A stretch of DNA of 64,000 nt from assembly GCA_963845285.1 (NCBI GenBank), contig CAWJRO010000010.1:1-64000 (forward strand), given 5' to 3'. The notes below the pieces were generated by a model. The model was not told the DNA's origin. It worked only from the letters and a program-made list of their open reading frames with translations, and made no database searches. The position numbers were made by a program, and so were the translations under genes. This document shows, piece after piece, positions 55,789 to 64,000 of the stretch. Each line of letters begins with the position of its first letter. Within the stretch, counting starts at the first letter, position 1. The stretch is from Methanobacterium_C sp963845285 (lineage in GTDB: Archaea; Methanobacteriota; Methanobacteria; Methanobacteriales; Methanobacteriaceae).

Positions 55789-56185
55789 TAAAGAACAGTT
55801 TAATTGGACTTACTATCTCAACAAGTTTACTAAGTTAGTTCCTTAACTATAATTGAAAACAATAGATATAATAAATGTAATATTTGTTTTACTAAGTTAC
55901 CTTATTCTGGCATCGATAATTCAAATTTGGATATTGACAAAGTTACACCACAAATTATATATGTTATAAAAACATATATATAATAGAACCTAGAAACAGT
56001 TTAATGTTTTATTTTTTATATTAAATTATATAACTTTTTATAATTATATGAATTCCAATATTGGAATGTGGGATAATCAGGGAGAATGGTTTTAATTGAG
56101 TTAAATCACCCAAACTATGATCATAACACTTTATGTTCATTTGATTTACCCCAAATTTCATTATATATCAAAAGGAGGGATTTGA

Positions 56186-56740
56186 ATGTTAAATAGTAAT
56201 AGTTCTATGATCCAGAAGTTAACCATGCCACATAAAGGAGGGGTAGAAATGCTTAGTGATCCTGCAGTTCAAGAAATTTTAATGGATATCACCAGTGATA
56301 AGAATACTCTTTCAATAGTTGAATGTATGTTGGATGGTAAAACAAGTGAGGAAGAGATTTCAGAAAAACTTGAAATAAAGTTAAACATCGTAAGGAAGGT
56401 GTTGTACAAATTATACGATGCAAGAGTAGCAACTTACAAGAGGAGCAAGGACCCTGAAACACAATGGTTCATTTACAATTGGAGATTTGAAGAAGAGAAA
56501 GTATTCGAGATAATAAACAAAAAACATGAGAAGTTTTCAAGGGAAATTGAAAAGTCCCTAAAGTATGAAGAAGGAAATATGTTCTTTTGGTGTCTTGCCA
56601 ATGGTCACAGATACAATTTTGAAGAAGCATCAAAAAACAACTTTGAATGTCCGAAATGTGGAGGTACACTTGAATATCAAGATAACTCTACCATAATACT
56701 GGAACTGAAACAGATGATGGGAAAAAATCAGACAGCTTAA
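56186..56740 (+). CDS. tfe: Transcription factor E, alpha subunit
   Basis: Archaeal homologue of TFIIE-alpha, which helps RNA polymerase open promoters. A winged helix (about 30-105: LSIVECMLDGKTSEEEISEK ... VRKVLYKLYDARVATYKR) is followed by a coiled region and a zinc ribbon whose last pair is CPKCGG. The first pair of the ribbon, normally two Cys, is only CLANGHRY here, so one ligand may be His. Two in-frame ATGs each have a strong ribosome site: 56186 behind AAAGGAGGG (184 residues) and 56249 behind AAAGGAGGGG (163 residues, MLSDPAVQEI, the usual TFE start). Both forms may be made. Single gene. Confidence 0.92.
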   Translation: MLNSNSSMIQKLTMPHKGGVEMLSDPAVQEILMDITSDKNTLSIVECMLDGKTSEEEISEKLEIKLNIVRKVLYKLYDARVATYKRSKDPETQWFIYNWRFEEEKVFEIINKKHEKFSREIEKSLKYEEGNMFFWCLANGHRYNFEEASKNNFECPKCGGTLEYQDNSTIILELKQMMGKNQTA

Positions 56741-57017
56741 ACTTTTTAGGTATATTTGATTTTAGCATATAAAACACAATTAAACAAGTAATTTACTAAA
56801 CTTTTGAACAATGAGTTCAATTAATATGTATTATTAATTATATTCCATTTGACAGTGCCTTCCATTTGCAATATTATAGTTCATCAAACCCTTTTTTTAA
56901 AGCCTATATAAATATTAAAATAATTGTTTAGACGTTAAATTTCTTTTCCAGTGATACTTGATTTAATGATCGTAAGTTATAATTAAACACCATGAGTTTT
57001 GCTAACGTCTCTTTTAA

Positions 57018-57370
57018 TCACCATGGGCTTTTTTTAAGTAATTCCATCAAAACCAGTGCATTATTATGCTTTTCGTCTTTGCAGAATATACTAAAGTCAA
57101 TGTGTCATTAAACTTTTTTATAAGCTTTAAGTTGTCAATGAGCTCTGATTTCTCTTCAGGTTCATCCAGATATTTAGTCCTAAACTCATTCTATCTTTCA
57201 GGTTCATGTGCAAACCACTTTCTAAGTTCGTTACTGGGTGTGATTTCTTTCATCCACATATCCAACTTTGCATCCTTTTTGGACACTCTTCTAGGCCACA
57301 ATCTATCCACCAGAACTCTAAAGCCATCATTTTGTCTAGGAGGCAGATAAACCCTTTTGATATTGATCAT
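57018..57370 (-). pseudogene. DUF488 family protein, nonsense plus frameshift
   Basis: ATG 57370 begins MINIKRVYLPPRQNDGFRVL, then VDRLWPRRVSK, LDMWMKEITPS and NELRKWFAHEPER, the DUF488 pattern. At the place where the family has Trp (HDP-x-x-W-x-x-F) there is TAG. The frame goes on (NEFRTKYLDEPEEKS), then a one-base shift near the end; the next frame restores KDEKHNNALVLMEL up to TGA 57018. Two lesions in ~117 codons. DUF488 proteins are small and of unknown function. A TGG-to-TAG change, not a special codon, is the simple reading. Confidence 0.85.
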
Positions 57371-57634
57371 ATCATTTATTATGTGGAAAATGTTATTTTA
57401 ATTTTTATTTTTAGATAATCTTATCAATTTTTCTTTATAAGATCATGATTTTGTACATGAAATAAGTAAAAACTAGTTACAATGTAAAAAATAATATAAA
57501 AAATAATGAATATTATTCAAAGTGCCAATGAATATTTATTTAATCCTATTATAACTGATGATTTTATAATTAAGATGACCCAACAGACTAAATTTTATTT
57601 GGGAACTATATCTTCTATTGAATATCTTTTGTAC

Positions 57635-58060
57635 TTATTTTTTAATAGTTGTTAACCATCCAAGTACTTCATCAGCGATATACTCAGAAATATCTTCAAT
57701 CCAATCCTTTTCACTCCATTTGCATACTTCTCCTTCATCAATATCACCAACCACATCTTCTATACGGTCTTGATCAGTATAACCTCCCATCTCAGATTCA
57801 CAGAAACTAAAATCCTTATCATGATCATCAAATAAAATATCCCATGTTTGCGAATTTCTAAGTTCCCAATACCAGTAATAGTTTTTAACGGTTTCTTCAT
57901 CAACATCCTGCTTATCAAATGCCTCTTCTTCTTCATAACCAACGATCAGTATATTATCATTGTTTAAATAGATGTGTTTCTCCCAAATATCTTTAGTTCC
58001 TTGTATCTTCTCTAATTCTGTTTTTTCTATCTTATTTACAAGTTCTTTTTTGTCAATCAT
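57635..58060 (-). CDS. Acidic protein of unknown function
   Basis: A 141-residue, strongly acidic protein (many Asp/Glu; DDHDKDFSFCESEMGGYTDQ, DRIEDVVGDIDEGEVCKWSE). It looks like a compact mixed alpha/beta fold with Trp/Tyr clusters (KNYYWYWELRNSQTWDILFD). No family recognised; such acidic proteins are sometimes immunity or DNA-mimic proteins, but nothing here proves it. The ATG follows GGGGGTAATTAAAA, a sound ribosome site. It lies between two pseudogenes. Confidence 0.65.
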   Translation of the reverse strand: MIDKKELVNKIEKTELEKIQGTKDIWEKHIYLNNDNILIVGYEEEEAFDKQDVDEETVKNYYWYWELRNSQTWDILFDDHDKDFSFCESEMGGYTDQDRIEDVVGDIDEGEVCKWSEKDWIEDISEYIADEVLGWLTTIKK

Positions 58061-58194
58061 TTTTAATTACCCCCATCTCGCCAGAACACACTTCTTGATA
58101 CTATAATTTAATTATTATCATTAATTAAGATTCTTATTATAAACTGAAAAACGGGCATCAAGTTGTAAAATTTAAATTAAACTTTTATTCATCA

Positions 58195-59078
58195 TTACCA
58201 TCTAAATCTTACCCATACTGGACTTCTTGGCGAACCTTTGACTATTTCCTGTATTCTAATCTCGGCCAGTAAAGGTTTGCTTGTAATCAATACCTCTGAT
58301 TCAACTTCAGGTGGTAAAGTTATATCCAAGGGCCCCCCTGTTTTTTTCAAGAATTTTTAATATATCTTTTCTCTGCTGGTCTGTGAAACCTGTGCTACCT
58401 TTCCAAAGTATTTTCCATCTTTTTTAAGAATCAATGCTCCAAATGGTATGCTGCCCGTACTTTTTGTGCCTCTTACCACATACACGTTCAATGTATCTTC
58501 TCTTTTGATTTTTATTCACTGGCCGGATCTTTTCCGGGCTCATATTTAGAAAAAGCATTTTTAAGAACATTTCCCTCAAATCCATCTTTTAGATACTCTA
58601 AGAAATGTTTTCTCACAGTTTGATTATCAACCTTTAAGAATGGGACTATGCGCATACGATCATTCATATAAACCGCATCAATCAATACTTTTTTTGTGCT
58701 TTATCAAAGGCTTGGATATAAGATCTTCCCCTTTTCCATGGGATGATATCAAATATATTGTAGGTGGCCGGGATCTTTTTGGATAAGATATGTATTTTAA
58801 ATTTGTTTTCTACATTACGTTTCAAAAGGTCACGAAATCTTCCAGGAACTGTTATTTCACCATCAATTACCCATTTATCATCGTTCATATTTTTTGTTAA
58901 AGCTTGCGTGATCTCAGGGAATTTTTTTGAAACATGAATATGCCTTCGGGTCTATAAGCTTATTCTATCTTTTTTACGTGAGGCTATTGTTTTTCCCATC
59001 ATATTTAGGCTCACTTATCCATGTACTCGTTAACTGAACTTGCGGACCTGTGAGCTTACAAAGCATGGGGTCGTTCAT
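58195..59078 (-). pseudogene. ATP-dependent DNA ligase, heavily decayed
   Basis: Pieces in three frames line up in ligase order. ATG 59078 gives NDPMLCKLTGPQVQLTS and EPKYDG (motif I, with the AMP-binding Lys, about 59008); then HVSKKFPEITQAL, WVIDGEI (motif III-like) and PATYNIFDI; then DGFEGNVLKN (motif IV) and KYEPGKDP; then the OB domain TLNVYVVRGTKSTGSIPFGA, TGFTDQQRKDILKILEKN and SPVWVRFRW at TAA 58195. Total ~295 codons, the size of small LigD-like ligases. At least four frame changes and in-frame stops lie between. Motif V (W-x-K-x-K) is broken by a stop. Clearly non-functional. Confidence 0.85.
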
Positions 59079-59317
59079 ATTTTTTTCCTTTCCAAATCCG
59101 GGATTTAATAAAAAAGTGAAAAATAATGCGCAAATAAGATGTTAATTTATGTCCCAGCATCTTTACCAGTTTTTTTTCGATGGATATTGTTTAAGAGAGT
59201 TTAATTTAAGATATTTGTATTTAATCTCCCAGCTTTGTTGAATCAAAAATGAGTAATATATTATATGGTTATTGGATGTTTTAGGTAAATGGGGTATTAA
59301 TAAAAAAAGGGTATGAG
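59079..59317. other. AT-rich intergenic stretch
   Basis: Between the ligase pseudogene and the terminator of the next gene. No gene or repeat recognised. Confidence 0.4.
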
Positions 59318-59344
59318 GTCCTTTCATAAATGATTTGAAAGGAC
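59318..59344 (-). terminator. Perfect 9-bp hairpin terminator
   Basis: GTCCTTTCA (59318-59326) and TGAAAGGAC (59336-59344) pair perfectly around a 9-base loop, 38 bases past the stop of the peptidoglycan-binding-domain gene. On the minus strand a T7 run (complement of 59302-59308) follows after a few bases. Confidence 0.65.
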
Positions 59345-59382
59345 TTTTTATTTTGGTTATTATTTTTACGTATTTTTAAGTG

Positions 59383-60132
59383 TTATGTTTTTGTTAATTG
59401 CCAGCGTGGGCTGTATTCTTTTTCATAACCTGATACGCCATCATAATCGACACCTGTCACTGTGGAAGTTAATTCTCCTCCGTCAGCACCTTTGGGATTG
59501 TATTCAAGTACTCCCCACTGACCGGATGATGGGTCGTAGTTTAACCATGTTACATAGTACCATTGGTATGCGTATCCTGAGTCAAAAGCCCCTGTAGGCA
59601 TGAACCATCCGCTGATAGTTTTTTGTGATGATGATGATGATGATGTTGTTGATGTTACTTTTGCTTTTGCTGCTGTTACTGCTGTTGTTTGTGTGTTTTC
59701 AGTGTTTGCTGTTGTTTTTGTAGCTGCTTGGGTTGTTGCTGTTGTTTGGTTGTTTGTTGTTCCTGTAATTGGATTTACACCTGTTAATGTTTTCATTGCG
59801 TTTTCTGTTTGTGTTGATACCCAGCCGTCAACTGTTATGTTGGCTTTTGTTTGGAAGAGTTTTACTGCTTGTTGTGTGTATGAGCCGAAGGATCCGTCGA
59901 TTGCTCCTGTGTAGTAGCCTTGATTTTTGAGCCATTTTTGTAGTTCAATTACTTGGTCTCCGCTTGCACCTAACTGTAAACCGTTGTCGGTAACCGCGTT
60001 TGTTCCGACGTTGCTTTGATTTAAATTTGTATTTATACCATTATTTTGAGTGTCAGCTGCTCCCGCAAGGGGTAAAGCGCTGAACATCACACACAACATT
60101 AATGCGGTTGTGTATGTAATTTTTCTATTAAT
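59383..60132 (-). CDS. Secreted peptidoglycan-binding-domain protein with shared unnamed domain
   Basis: About 249 residues. A signal peptide (YTTALMLCVMFSALPLAGA) is followed by a PG_binding_1 domain (about 38-105): LGASGDQVIELQKWLKNQGY, then AIDGSFGSYTQQAVKLFQ and VDGWVSTQTENAM, a fold that in bacteria holds wall glycans. A Thr/Ala-rich linker (about 108-170) leads to a C-terminal ~70 residues, GWFMPTGAF, NYDPSSGQWGVLE, NPKG, GELTSTVTG and DYDG, which repeats the domain of the 49.9-kb protein. Start: ATT 60132, seven bases after GGAGG; the ATG at 60156 lies before that ribosome site with none of its own. Wall-associated role is likely. Terminator follows. Confidence 0.82.
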   Translation of the reverse strand: MNRKITYTTALMLCVMFSALPLAGAADTQNNGINTNLNQSNVGTNAVTDNGLQLGASGDQVIELQKWLKNQGYYTGAIDGSFGSYTQQAVKLFQTKANITVDGWVSTQTENAMKTLTGVNPITGTTNNQTTATTQAATKTTANTENTQTTAVTAAKAKVTSTTSSSSSSQKTISGWFMPTGAFDSGYAYQWYYVTWLNYDPSSGQWGVLEYNPKGADGGELTSTVTGVDYDGVSGYEKEYSPRWQLTKT

Positions 60133-60868
60133 TGTACCGCCTCCACGTCCGAACATTTTTTTTTAATTTTTTTTTATGTAAGGACTTTCTTTTGGCACTC
60201 CCTTTGATAACTTCAACCTCACATATAAAGGCTTTGGTTAATTTCTAAAAAAAAGACGCGTATAGAACTCTTTTTTTAATTTAAGACACTCTAAGAGTAT
60301 ATTGAAATAGCTCATTAAAGATTAGCTATCTCTGTTCTTATTTTCAGTAAATTGACACATTTCAAACCTTAATTTCAAAAAAAAGCGTTCAACAAACACA
60401 TTTACCACACTTCCTAATACCAGAGAACACTCCCCAAGCTAACCCAAAACATGATACCAATAACTAAGCTTAAATAAGAAGTTAATTACAAAATAAACAT
60501 TTTAAAATTTTATTTAAATGATTTAACAACCTCTAAACCATTAACGCAATTTTCACGTTTTTTAAGAAAAATAAGCCCAAATAACCCAAATAACCTCATA
60601 CCATAATTAATTTAACTATTATTCAAAAAATTTACTTGGAATAATTAATGATTTAAAGAAGGACACTTAAAATAAAATACCTCCACAAACTTTTTAACAA
60701 CTGTACATAATCCATTATTAACCTTTAATAATTTAATAAGTTTAATTGGAAGTTTTAATGAAAATAAAACTGTTTTATCACTTTAAAATTTTCTTAAACT
60801 TTAATTAAAGACCTAATAAAATAAAACTGGAATAAAAATTTAAAATAAAACAATCCGAGAATTATAGT

Positions 60869-60974
60869 CAAGGAAATAACTTATTAAACTTGTTGAGATA
60901 ATAAACTCCAATTAAATTGTTATTTAGTCTGATTAAACCGATGTTAGTTACTATACAACAGGATAGTGTATAAC
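60869..60974 (-). repeat. Second repeat family, copy 3 (uninterrupted)
   Basis: Read on the minus strand it contains TTTAATCAGACTAAA, AATTTAATTGGAG and TATCTCAACAAGTTTAATAA, matching 55569-55850 without the 16-base expansion and without the MITE. It lies in the 900-base gap between the peptidoglycan-binding-domain gene and the 31-residue gene; the remainder of that gap is AT-rich and empty. Confidence 0.7.
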
Positions 60975-61043
60975 ATCAGCAACTGTACTTGATTTTTATA
61001 TAATTAATTTCATTTGTATATTAATACAAGGTGAGGTGGAAAA

Positions 61044-61139
61044 ATGTTAGTTAAATTTGATATCCAACATTTCTGTTGCGGTCCAAAAGGCAGCCAGATT
61101 GAATTAAGCTATGGAGAAATGATGGATGTAGAAGATTAA
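61044..61139 (+). CDS. 31-residue peptide with a Cys-Cys motif
   Basis: ATG 61044 behind a strong GGTGAGGTGG opens 31 codons ending at TAA 61139: MLVKFDIQHFCCGPKGSQIE and an acidic end (LSYGEMMDVED). The HFCCGPKG centre, with His and two Cys, looks metal-binding. It lies 360 bases before a copper-type P-ATPase gene in the same direction, so it could be a metal-binding or regulatory peptide. No family recognised. The ribosome site is the main support. Confidence 0.6.
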   Translation: MLVKFDIQHFCCGPKGSQIELSYGEMMDVED

Positions 61140-61502
61140 TAAATTTTATTATTTTTTTAAGTAATTCAACTTGTTAAAATTGTCCAGTAAGATTTTAAAA
61201 TTGTAATATGAATTTAATCAATTTCTAAAAATCAAACTTTATAAATTAATTGTTAAAAAAGATTTTAAGAGAGTTTAGGTATTGAATGGATCTAAATGAA
61301 AATTGAAAGCGGCATATAATGTTTAAGATAAACCAGATACAAAATAATGTCCCTTGAAATCCATCAATAGAGATAAAAATCCATCAATAGGGATAATAAT
61401 CTAAACATGAATAAAAATTAGTAAGTTAACACCTAATAAATTAACAGGCATGACAACAAGGTCATAAAATTAATTATAATTAAACGAAATTTAGAGGGAA
61501 AA
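61140..61502. other. AT-rich intergenic stretch before copA
   Basis: About 360 bases without a gene. It includes two copies of AAATCCATCAATAG (near 61359 and 61379) and must hold the copA promoter if copA is not co-transcribed with the small peptide. No regulator gene lies nearby. Confidence 0.4.
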
Positions 61503-63947
61503 ATGGTGAAAGATCATAAAAAAGCCAAGATTAAAATTTCAGGGATGAGCTGTGTTTCATGTGCTAAAACCATTGAAAATTCATTAGAAAATGTTGATGG
61601 AGTAACCAAAGCCCAAGTAAATCTCGGATCAGAAGAAGCAGACATAGAATACAATTCAACAAAGGTTAATCTTCAGGATATGGAAACTGCCGTTGAAGAT
61701 GCAGGTTATGAAGTTATAAACAAAAAAGTTATCCTTAAAATTGGTGGAATGACCTGTGCCATGTGTGTAAAAGCAATTGAAGATTCCATAAAAAAACTCG
61801 ATGGAATAAGTGATATTAATGTTAATTTAAGCTCTGAAAAAGCTTATATAACCTACAATCCAAAAATGGTTACTGTATCAGATATGAAAAATGCTATTGA
61901 GGATACAGGCTATCAATATTTAGGAACAGAAGATGAAAAAACAGGTGATCTTGAAGAAAAAGTTAGAATGAAAGATCTGAAGGATAAAAAAAACAGAACA
62001 ATCGTAGGATTTGGTGTAGGAATACCTTTAATGGTTTTAATGTATTTACCTATTTCATTACCTATATCAATGGCTTTACTGTCACTTATAATCTCATTTA
62101 TACCGTTCGTTTACGTAAGTTACCCAATATTCACTGCAGCATATCGTTCACTCAAAAACAAAAATCTTAACATGGATGTAATGTATTCCATGGGTATAGG
62201 TGTTGCTTATGTTGCCAGTGTTCTTGGAACCTTCAATATTGTACTGACACCTGAATTCATGTTTTATGAAACGGCCCTTATACTTGCAGCCTTCTTAATG
62301 TTAGGTAGATACTTAGAATCACGAGCTATTGGAAGAACATCAACTGCAATAAAGAAGTTGGTGGGTTTACAACCAAAAACTGCCATTGTTATTCATGATG
62401 GTTTGCAAACTGAAATTCCAATTGAAGATGTTCAAACAAAGGACATTGTAATGGTCAAACCTGGTGAAAGAATCCCAGTGGATGGTAAAGTGGTTGATGG
62501 TGAAAGTTATGTTGATGAATCTGTAATCACCGGAGAGCCTATTCCTGCTTTTAAAAATAAAGGTAAAAATGTTGTTGGTGGAACATTCAACAAAAATGGT
62601 GTCCTAAAATTTGAAGCTACAAAAATTGGGAAAGACACCATGTTATCCCAAATTATAAGGCTCGTGGAAGATGCTCAGGGTTCAAAACCTCCAGTTCAAA
62701 AAATTGCAGATAAGGCAGTGACATTTTTCATACCCACTTTACTGACGATAGCCATAGTGGCATTTATTGTGTGGTACCTGGTTTTTGGAAGTACCCTCCT
62801 TTTTTCCCTCACGGTGCTGATCTCAATTCTAGTAGTTGCATGTCCATGTGCTCTGGGACTGGCAACACCCACAGCAATCACTGTTGGAATTGGACGTGGA
62901 GCAGAATTAGGCATTCTTGTTAAAAATAGTGATGCCCTTGAAATATCTGAAAAATTAAATACAATCCTATTTGATAAAACAGGGACTCTTACAAAAGGTA
63001 AACCCGAAGTAACCGATATTATCACTGTAGGTATGGAAAAAACTGAACTTTTAATGTTTGCCGCAAGTGTGGAGAAAAATTCACAGCATCCCCTTGGGGA
63101 AGCCATGGTTAAAAAAGCCAAAAAGGATGGTATCAAACTAAAAGACGTCAAAGAATTTGATACATTTGGAGGAAAAGGTATAAAAGCAACTGTAAAAGAT
63201 AAAGAAATTTTTATTGGAAACAGAGCTTTATTTCATGATAACAACATTGAAATAACCAATGAAATTGATGAACAACGGGCTAATCTAGAAAAACAGGGAA
63301 AAACTGCGATGTTAATAGCTATTAACAGGCAAACATCTGGAATAATTGCTGTAGCAGATACGTTGAAAGAAACTACAAAAGATGCCATTGCAGAGCTTAA
63401 AAAAATGGGTTTAAAAGTTGTTATGATAACAGGGGATAATCAAAGAACTGCAAATGCAATTGCAAAACAAATTGGAATAGAAAACGTGCTTGCAGAAGTT
63501 TTACCAGAAGAAAAAGCCCTTGAAGTAAAAAGACTTCAGGATAATGGTGAAATTGTGGCATTTGTAGGGGATGGAATCAATGATGCTCCTGCTCTGGCCC
63601 AGTCAGACGTCGGAATAGCCATAGGAAGCGGCACAGATGTGGCAATAGAAAGTGGAAAAATAGTTCTTATCAAAGACAATTTAATGGATGCTGCTGCCGG
63701 AGTGCAGTTAAGTAGAAAAGTAATGTCAAGAATAAAGCAGAACTTATTTTGGGCTTTTGCCTATAATGTTGTGCTTATTCCTGTTGCTGCAGGTGTTTTA
63801 TACTCTGCTTGGGGTATTGTATTTCGACCAGAATTTGCAGGGCTTGCAATGGCTTTAAGCTCTGTAACTGTGGTTAGTTTATCTTTAATGTTAAAAGGAT
63901 ATGTACCTCCAGCCAAAAAATATAATAAGCAATTGAACAAGGTATAA
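61503..63947 (+). CDS. copA: Copper-type P1B-ATPase
   Basis: An 814-residue heavy-metal pump. Two N-terminal HMA domains carry GMSCVSCAKTIE (about 14-25) and GMTCAMCVKAIE (about 85-96). Membrane helices follow, with the ion-binding CPC in VVACPCALGLATPTA (about 445). The actuator motif SYVDESVITGEPIP, the phosphorylation motif DKTGTLTKG (about 493), HP in SQHPLG, and the hinge GDGINDAPALA (about 690) are all intact; VYSAWG-type late helix residues end it. CPC plus two CxxC domains point to copper(I) or silver(I) export. The ATG is behind GAGGG. It follows the 31-residue Cys-Cys peptide gene. Confidence 0.94.
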   Translation: MVKDHKKAKIKISGMSCVSCAKTIENSLENVDGVTKAQVNLGSEEADIEYNSTKVNLQDMETAVEDAGYEVINKKVILKIGGMTCAMCVKAIEDSIKKLDGISDINVNLSSEKAYITYNPKMVTVSDMKNAIEDTGYQYLGTEDEKTGDLEEKVRMKDLKDKKNRTIVGFGVGIPLMVLMYLPISLPISMALLSLIISFIPFVYVSYPIFTAAYRSLKNKNLNMDVMYSMGIGVAYVASVLGTFNIVLTPEFMFYETALILAAFLMLGRYLESRAIGRTSTAIKKLVGLQPKTAIVIHDGLQTEIPIEDVQTKDIVMVKPGERIPVDGKVVDGESYVDESVITGEPIPAFKNKGKNVVGGTFNKNGVLKFEATKIGKDTMLSQIIRLVEDAQGSKPPVQKIADKAVTFFIPTLLTIAIVAFIVWYLVFGSTLLFSLTVLISILVVACPCALGLATPTAITVGIGRGAELGILVKNSDALEISEKLNTILFDKTGTLTKGKPEVTDIITVGMEKTELLMFAASVEKNSQHPLGEAMVKKAKKDGIKLKDVKEFDTFGGKGIKATVKDKEIFIGNRALFHDNNIEITNEIDEQRANLEKQGKTAMLIAINRQTSGIIAVADTLKETTKDAIAELKKMGLKVVMITGDNQRTANAIAKQIGIENVLAEVLPEEKALEVKRLQDNGEIVAFVGDGINDAPALAQSDVGIAIGSGTDVAIESGKIVLIKDNLMDAAAGVQLSRKVMSRIKQNLFWAFAYNVVLIPVAAGVLYSAWGIVFRPEFAGLAMALSSVTVVSLSLMLKGYVPPAKKYNKQLNKV

Positions 63948-64000
63948 ACTTAATTAGATAGGATATAAAGTAAGTTGTATAATTCAACTTCCTATTTTTA

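Larger units (their letters stand above)
55569..55850 (+). repeat. Second repeat family, copy 2 (interrupted)
   Basis: It starts AAGTACCAAAAGTTTTACAC with AATAAACCTGAAAAA, and ends ATCTCAACAAG...AGTTAGTTCCTTAACTA like 48807-48933. Between these parts it has expanded a 16-base unit and received MITE-like copy 7. Joining 55681 to 55793 restores the sequence seen in the uninterrupted copy at 60869-60974, so it shows an insertion site before and after. Confidence 0.75.

Noticed and set aside
57066..57418. Plus-strand frames of 70-94 residues
   Set aside because: They are the reverse side of the DUF488 pseudogene, whose minus-strand motifs are clear.

Overview
The window looks like a chromosomal segment of an AT-rich hydrogenotrophic methanogen of the order Methanobacteriales (Methanobacterium-like). 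The evidence is an archaeal TFE alpha gene, a TRAM-domain protein, an archaeal DHH/S1 nuclease and SecD/SecF, and above all a secreted pseudomurein endoisopeptidase-like protein with pseudomurein-binding repeats. There are no rRNA genes. One tRNA gene (Lys, CTT) is present.

Layout. 1-11 kb is accessory: a D5-type primase/helicase with a small partner, a GNAT protein, two direct copies of a ~260 bp sequence bracketing a membrane protein and a wrecked PIN-like gene, a MarR/TauE pair, truncated gene ends and a KAP NTPase. 11-13.6 kb is a TetR-controlled ABC-2 exporter with a clear operator. 14-22 kb carries exported proteins (giant DUF11/beta-helix surface protein, unknown secreted protein, PIG-L deacetylase). 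23-28 kb has DUF4326, rubrerythrin, 2Fe-superoxide reductase, a lipoprotein and an archaeal DHH nuclease. 28.4-31.1 kb is a two-gene accessory cassette, an enlarged dGTPase followed by a HEPN-like protein, which is the best candidate for a defence system. 31-45.5 kb is the housekeeping core: nth, a small GTPase, aroA, valS, pheT, YjbQ, pyrI, secDF, a flavodoxin and argC, all intact. 46-64 kb is mixed: the pseudomurein endopeptidase-like protein, tRNA-Lys, two secreted proteins sharing an unnamed domain, TRAM, TFE, several pseudogenes and a copper-type P-ATPase preceded by a 31-residue Cys-Cys peptide.

Three window-wide patterns stand out. (1) A ~107 bp MITE-like element with terminal inverted repeats occurs seven times, always between genes; five copies have perfect 4-bp target duplications. 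One copy is nested in a second repeat family that occurs three times. (2) Five genes, four of them for exported proteins, have no ATG/GTG/TTG at a sensible distance from a strong Shine-Dalgarno sequence but do have an in-frame ATT there, suggesting AUU initiation. (3) Accessory genes are often broken by one or a few single-base lesions (PIN-like, ABM monooxygenase, COG1237 metallo-hydrolase, DUF488, ATP-dependent DNA ligase), while the core genes are clean.

All family assignments are from reading motifs by eye; no database search was run.
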